From positions 136,689 to 200,688 of the forward strand of contig QANZ01017293.1 of the NCBI GenBank assembly GCA_003254925.1: a stretch of 64,000 bases of DNA, in the 5' to 3' direction. This DNA comes from Chamaecrista fasciculata (taxonomy: Eukaryota; Streptophyta; Magnoliopsida; Fabales; Fabaceae). Positions 58,863 to 64,000 of the stretch are shown one piece after another. The first letter of the stretch is position 1. Every line of letters begins with the position of its first letter. A model generated the notes under the pieces. The model worked only from the letters and a program-made list of their open reading frames with translations, was not told the origin of the DNA and did no database searches. Made by a program: the position numbers and the translations under genes.

Positions 58863-60360
58863 TTTAAAAATTAAAACATACGTGACAAGACATGCGCTAT
58901 TCGGATGAAGGACTAGCCATCTAGCATTCTAAAATTGGAACTTGTAGCAGATGTGGTGGTCGCTGTATGCATTAAAGAGTTAGTATAATTTTATGACAGT
59001 TTCAGCCTTTCCTTTCAGGAGACATCCAATTCTACAAGGTAAAGAAAATATTTAAAAATTGCATATTTTTCCCCACTCTCTCTTGATGAACTTGTCATAC
59101 TATTTCTCTCTAAGGAATAAAAAAAGAGTGATTTGTTTTTCATGTTTAGGGTAAAGGAGATCATGATGACTTGTTTGATAATTGATTGAATGGAAAAGGT
59201 TATTCATGAACTTAATATGACTCTGATGATATATATATCAACCATGCACACACATATATATTTTAGCATTATACCAAACTAGTTGTTAATAGTCCATTTT
59301 TGTATTAATTTAACAACAGAAACTTCATGAAAGAGTTGACAACATCTTGTTATGTTATGTTCATAACTTCATATATATCAGAGAATGTGGCACAAGTCAA
59401 ATACTACTAATTAAGATATGACGCATATATCTGCACCCAGTATATATATTAACGAGATTAATTAATTACCCTATTTAAGCTTCATTATGAGTATTAATTA
59501 ACGAGTTCAACATTCCACAGTTGAATCTCTCTCTAGTCAATCTCTAACAACTTTTTGGAATTTGGTCAAACTTATTCTTTTTATGCTCCCAATCGTATGT
59601 ATGGAAGCTTCTGAATTTTCTTGTTTCCACTAATCACTGTTCATAACACCTCTCTCTCTCTCTCTCTTAAATATTAGTACTCCATATCATGCATGTCATG
59701 TCATGTATGTGAGCGATGAGATGTCACATGCAATATATATAAAATTATAAATATATATATATGCATGCATGCATCATCATCATACACAACATCCTTCTTT
59801 CAAAAATCTGCCATAAAACAGTTCCATTCACTGCTTCACATGTGATGTGCTCACATCTTTAAAGCCCAATATTCCAGGTGTGCCCCTAATCCCTATTATC
59901 TCAACATTAAACCAGAATTTTACTTTCATCTCTTTTTTTTCTTTTTCTTTTCTAAGAGTCACATACGAGAGGGCTTTCTTGTTATTTACAGCATTTAAAA
60001 TTAGTTCATAACTTTCTAGTTTTGATGTTAACTGAAAATTTAATATTTTATTTTAATTCAAAGTTAATTCGTTAGTATATTTCTTCATATATTGAATTCA
60101 AGTCTTGATCATATATTCATATATATTCACTAGGAAAATGAGGAAAATGCTTTGAAAAGACAAATTATGACTTCAATGAAGATTTGAAGAATTAGAAAAA
60201 TCAAAAGGTACCTACATGCAGGCCCAATGTACATAATGTATTTTAATTTAAAAGTGCAAAACAATTGGTCACACCATTTTTTCTTTAATGCAATGGTGGG
60301 CCTATGTTTAAATCTTTTGTGGGCCAAATTATTAAAGTAGGCCCGGGGCTTTGTCATTAA
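58863..60360. other. Gene-free stretch with promoter-like motifs
   Basis: No coding gene found. Near 59680-59790 are repeated CATGCATG/ATGCATGCATGCAT words (RY-type motifs), AT-rich TATA-like runs and a C/T-rich tract, which could be a promoter for an untranslated transcript or simply low-complexity DNA. A (CT)n run lies at about 59650-59667. Confidence 0.25.
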
Positions 60361-61300
60361 AAAATATAGTCATTGATGTGATATTAAAAATATAAAAAGT
60401 AGACATACACTTAAAAAAAAGAGCATTGGTGGCAAGTTTATGGTGGTGACTCGAATATTGTCATCAATATAAAACTTTTTGTGCCAACTTTCAATAGTTG
60501 CTATAGAAGATCATTATTTGGTGGCAACCGGTTCAATCGCCACCAAAATGTATCTTTATATGACGACTTTCTCTTAGTTGCCATCAATATTAATAATTTT
60601 TTTTTCAATTTATTTTTTATTCTTTCCTAGTAAAATTTTTGACTAAAAATTATTTGAATTCGCCAAAAAAAATTGGAGCCGAAAGAATAAGTGATGACTC
60701 TATGTACTTGCTAAAAATAAACTTTTATTTATATGACTTATTAAATAGGTTTAGTAGCAACTTTTCTCTTTTGCCACATATGCCCTTTTTAATATATATT
60801 AATTAGAAATGAAAAGTTGCATTTTTTTTCTATCTCCCTCTTACACTTTCACACAATTACGCGCCTCTACTTTTCCTCGCGCCTCACTTCATTTCTCTCC
60901 CTGCGAATCATCGTTCTTACGAGTTGTCGCCCACGGAGCTCGATTTCGGAATCGTCATTGTCTAAATCCCGTTTTAATTTTTTGCTATGGATCACACAAT
61001 CAGTTAAACATTCCTAGTTCACGAGTTGTCTAAGCTTCACATACTCGGTCTATATAAAGTGAATGATTACTGTTCAAATTGCATTCGTCTACACCCTTCA
61101 TAATTCACATTACAATCATCCTCAAAATGCCCAACCAAAAATCACCAAAGTTTTGTTTCATTTGTCATTGTCGCTTTGAGACTTCAATTTCTATGGAAGC
61201 TCATGACGCCTCCCTACATTGCAACTTGCGCCACTCCTGCTCCAATTGCCTCAGTTGTGAGGTGGCACATTTGTGTGCCTGTTAGAACAAGCAAAGCCTC
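60361..61300. other. Decayed transposon-like region with short gene-like segments
   Basis: GGTGGCAA, GGTGGTGAC, GGTGGCAACC and GTTGCCATCA motifs recur in both orientations at 60425-60590, recalling subterminal repeats of CACTA-type elements. Bases 60840-61290 are GC-balanced, with small frames (e.g. 61079-61285, with several Cys-His residues) but no family I can name. Confidence 0.3.
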
Positions 61301-61465
61301 TAGTATATATATAGAGAGAGGTGAGTCTAAAATACCACTTGGGGCATCAATACAATTAACACATGTTATAATCTCATACACTAAATTGATCTAATGGCTA
61401 AAGATAATGGAAAGGCCACCTCTTACATATAAATCAATAAAAACAACTTGGAGATATTTTGTATT

Positions 61466-61819
61466 GACAAAAGCACTATCTCCCTCCGAAAATTTTACAT
61501 CAACTTGTAATTTTGTTTCCAATATTTTTTTGTTGTCAATTTCGTCTTCAATATTTTATATTTTGGTCAATTTTATCTTTTGACTAATTTCTTTCAATAA
61601 ATTAACGACAAATTAAACTTCATCTTTTTCTATCAGTTTTACATTACATGCATGTCATTAGCCACATAAAATTTGTCATTAATATTTGGATAAAGTAAGA
61701 GAAAAGGGTAAAATTGATCAAAATATAAAACTTTGGAGACAAAGTTGATAGCCAAAAAAACATTGGAGATGAAATTGAAAGTTGATGCAAATTTTAGGGA
61801 TGAAAATAGTGTTTTTGCC
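61466..61819. mobile_element. Mutator-type MITE, 354 bp, relative of 58476-58853
   Basis: Ends GACAAAAGCACTATCTCC and ...AAATAGTGTTTTTGCC are inverted. Flanks TTTTGTATT (61457-61465) and TTTTATATT (61820-61828) match at 8 of 9. Confidence 0.75.
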
Positions 61820-62139
61820 TTTTATATTTCATCCCATAATAATAATAAGTTGCATAATGGTCCAAAATCACAACATTTTCTATTAAATTATTTTTATAAC
61901 CAAGGTGCCTAATGAAAGCAACATGTCATTCCATTCTTAGTTTAATGTTTAGTGACTTTTAATAAATTTATTATTAAAAAATTCAATAAAATAATTTTAA
62001 TATTAAAATAGTAATAATTATATATAAATAAAAAAAAGTTTCATATAAATAAAAATAGATTTAACATATTTATGAAAAAATAAATTTAATTAAGAATAAA
62101 ATATAAGAGTTGTCATAGAAATATGTAATTTGTTATTGA

Positions 62140-62465
62140 TCGCACCCGTCGCTAGGTGGCCAAAAATACCAGAATTAAATGTACTATAGTGGTGCAATCC
62201 GAGTCGATCTCTCGATGAACTCTTGTGCAAAGTTTAAATGCAAACGATACCAAGTTATCACTAATCGGGTGAAAGCGAAGGAAATTTGTTCTTTGATTGT
62301 TTGTCTATGACCTAAAACAATAATTAAATAAAGCAATAATATTTTTGGGGTTTTTGATTAAAAGACCGAATTGAAAGACAATAACGATGAAATAACGGAT
62401 TAAGCAAGTTGAGAGAGTACACGACAGAGCAATTGGATTAAGCAATCATCACTACTAAAGATAAA
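62140..62465. mobile_element. Possible LTR-retrotransposon remnant
   Basis: A block with GATCGCACCCGTCGCTAGGT and GAGTCGATCTCTCGATGAAC, resembling the non-coding 3' region of some plant Ty3 elements. No ends or genes are recognisable. Confidence 0.25.
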
Positions 62466-62469
62466 TGGA

Positions 62470-63040
62470 CCCCAAAAATTTTTTAAAAAATTACAAATAG
62501 GTCCCTGGATACATATTATCTAGGGACTAAAATGAAAACTTTAAAAAAAATTGGGGTCAATATGTAATTTTTGCAAAATTTGTTATGGTTAAAATTACAA
62601 AATAACCCCAAAGGATACCAAAGTGTTAATGGAGAATACCACAGGGTACCAAAGTGCCAGGTTTCAATCCACAGGGTACCAAAGTGTAATTTACCCATTT
62701 TTAATTGCGTCTCCAATGTTTTTTCTGTTGTCAATTTTGTCCATAAAATTTTATATTTTGGTTGATTTTATTATTTGTTCATACTTTATCCAAATATTAA
62801 CGATAGATTCTATGTAGCTAATAACATGTAATATAAAATTGATAAAAAAAAAAAAAAAAACTCAAATCCTAACTCAGATTGAAAAATAAGATAAAATTAC
62901 TGTTAATTTATTGAAAGAAGTTAGTCAAAGAATAAATTTAATCAAAATATAAAATATTGAGGACGAAATTAAAATAAAAGTTTTGGAGGTGAAATCAAAA
63001 GTTAATATAAAGTTTGGAAAAGGAAGAAGTGATTTTGTCA
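62470..63040. mobile_element. Two truncated MITEs abutting
   Basis: 62470-62695 matches the right part of the MITE at 36857-37248 (GGTACCAAAGTGTAATTTAC end). It is followed directly by 62700-63040, a third relative of 58476-58853 that lacks its left terminus (TTATATTTTGGTTGATTTTA inside). Confidence 0.55.
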
Positions 63041-63433
63041 ATATAAAATATCTGAAAGTTGTTTTATTGACTTATATAAATTATTTCTTTTAAGAGGCGG
63101 CCTTTCCATTATTTTTAGTCATTAGAGTAATCTAATGTATGAGAATATAATATGTGTTAATTGTATTGAATATTGATACCCCAAGTAATATTTTAGAGTC
63201 ACTCATATTATAAATACTTGTCATTAAAAATATGATGAAAGTAGGTCATTTATAATCGTCTAACAAAAAGAAAACTTGAATAATCTTGTTTTTCATTTCA
63301 GAATTCGGATCTCCTTTAATACACTATAGGTGTAATGATGAGAGAGAAAAGAACAAGTAGAGAGAAAAAGTATCAATGAGACTCACACCTTTGATGCTTT
63401 CTTTTTCTAAATGTTTTTTTTTCCTCTAAACAC

Positions 63434-64000
63434 TTCAAGGTGTGTTTGGATTATAAGTAGGTAAGGAAATGATGATTTTATGTAATGAAATGGTAATGAG
63501 AAAATTATGTAATGAAAATGTAATGAAAATGGTGTTTGGATTAGTTTGAGATGTAATGAAAAAAATAGGATGTGAAATTATGAAAAAGGGTATGTAATGA
63601 TTGTGGTTGGTTGAAATAATTATATGGGTTTTTTTAAATTGTATAGGGGTAGAATTGATAATTGATAATGGAATGAGATAGAAATAAAAAAATGATACTC
63701 TTTTTGGTTGTGGTGGTTATGAAATGAAATGGTAATGAAATTGTCTTGGAATTTGTGCTAAAGGTGAATATTTGTAATGAAGGTTGGAGTAGTTTTATGT
63801 AATGAAATGAAAGGACCAAAATGTAAATAACATGGAAATTTTAAAAACCTTCTATTTGGTCCATGACTTTATATCGATTCAACGAATCGGTCCTTATGAA
63901 GTGAAATGTGTGACTCGGCCCGCAAAAAATTGCATTCATCAACGATTGGGTCTAGATCTCTCTCTTAATTTCAATGACAAAAAAAATAAATTCAGGGACC
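63434..64000. repeat. Dispersed repeat, copy 2, reaching the window edge
   Basis: Same orientation as copy 1 at 19684-20165, with few differences over ~480 bp, including the shared minus-strand frame SLQIFTFSTNSKTISLPF. It is preceded at 63306-63433 by a segment related to the hairpin at 18537-18681, so the same two repeats lie near each other at both sites. Confidence 0.7.

Noticed and set aside
58863-60360. Known plant microRNA precursor
   Set aside because: I looked for the common conserved miRNA sequences here and elsewhere in the window and found none.

Overview
This is nuclear DNA from a flowering plant, almost certainly a eudicot. It is AT-rich, the genes are split by GT-AG introns, and every recognisable protein resembles a eudicot family. 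Much of the space between genes is small inverted-repeat DNA transposons (MITEs) plus retroposon debris. I cannot name the species. There is no CRISPR array, operon, phage or plasmid feature.

Layout: (1) 156-841, minus: 5' end of a CMP-sialic-acid-transporter-like nucleotide-sugar transporter, cut by the window edge. (2) 4604-8128, plus: a plant MLKL-type protein with an N-terminal DUF1221 region and a catalytically degenerate kinase domain. From memory, the Arabidopsis relatives of these two (At5g41760 and At5g41730) are also close neighbours, which suggests conserved microsynteny. (3) 10830-12496, plus: a tentative small acidic protein. (4) 13892-17240, minus: mitochondrial adenine nucleotide carrier ADNT1, eight exons. 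(5) 25010-28183, plus: a GH3 acyl-acid amido synthetase of JAR1-like organisation, four exons, with MITEs in its introns. (6) 32520-32861, plus: a small intronless gene with a conserved-looking N-terminal motif. (7) 38821-42841, plus: an EDR4-like zinc-ribbon protein with a DUF3133 region, five exons. (8) 44414-45513, plus: a two-exon, 48-residue single-pass membrane microprotein. (9) 49238-54252, minus: MTM1-like mitochondrial carrier, ten exons. Downstream of it lie a broken copy of the STE24 prenyl-protease gene and a second copy of the last two MTM1 exons, carried on a ~0.9-kb duplication.

The rest is mobile DNA. Elements with clear ends include Mutator-type MITEs with 9-10-bp target duplications, a very GC-rich hAT MITE, a possible Pack-MULE, a hAT-like element nested in another MITE, a non-autonomous Helitron, a truncated LINE, and a site at 23.3-23.56 kb where two retroposons seem to have inserted in succession into the same target. 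From about 54.6 kb to the end I found no convincing gene; that part is a mosaic of MITEs, degenerate tandem repeats and retroelement remnants.

The genes do not form a pathway. Three of them (MLKL-like, GH3/JAR1-like, EDR4-like) belong to families tied to plant defence or jasmonate, and two encode mitochondrial carriers, but nothing here shows they work together. Exon boundaries were read by eye from splice consensus and remembered family sequences. The least certain are the MTM1 exon 6/7 junction, the last MLKL exon and the small acidic gene.
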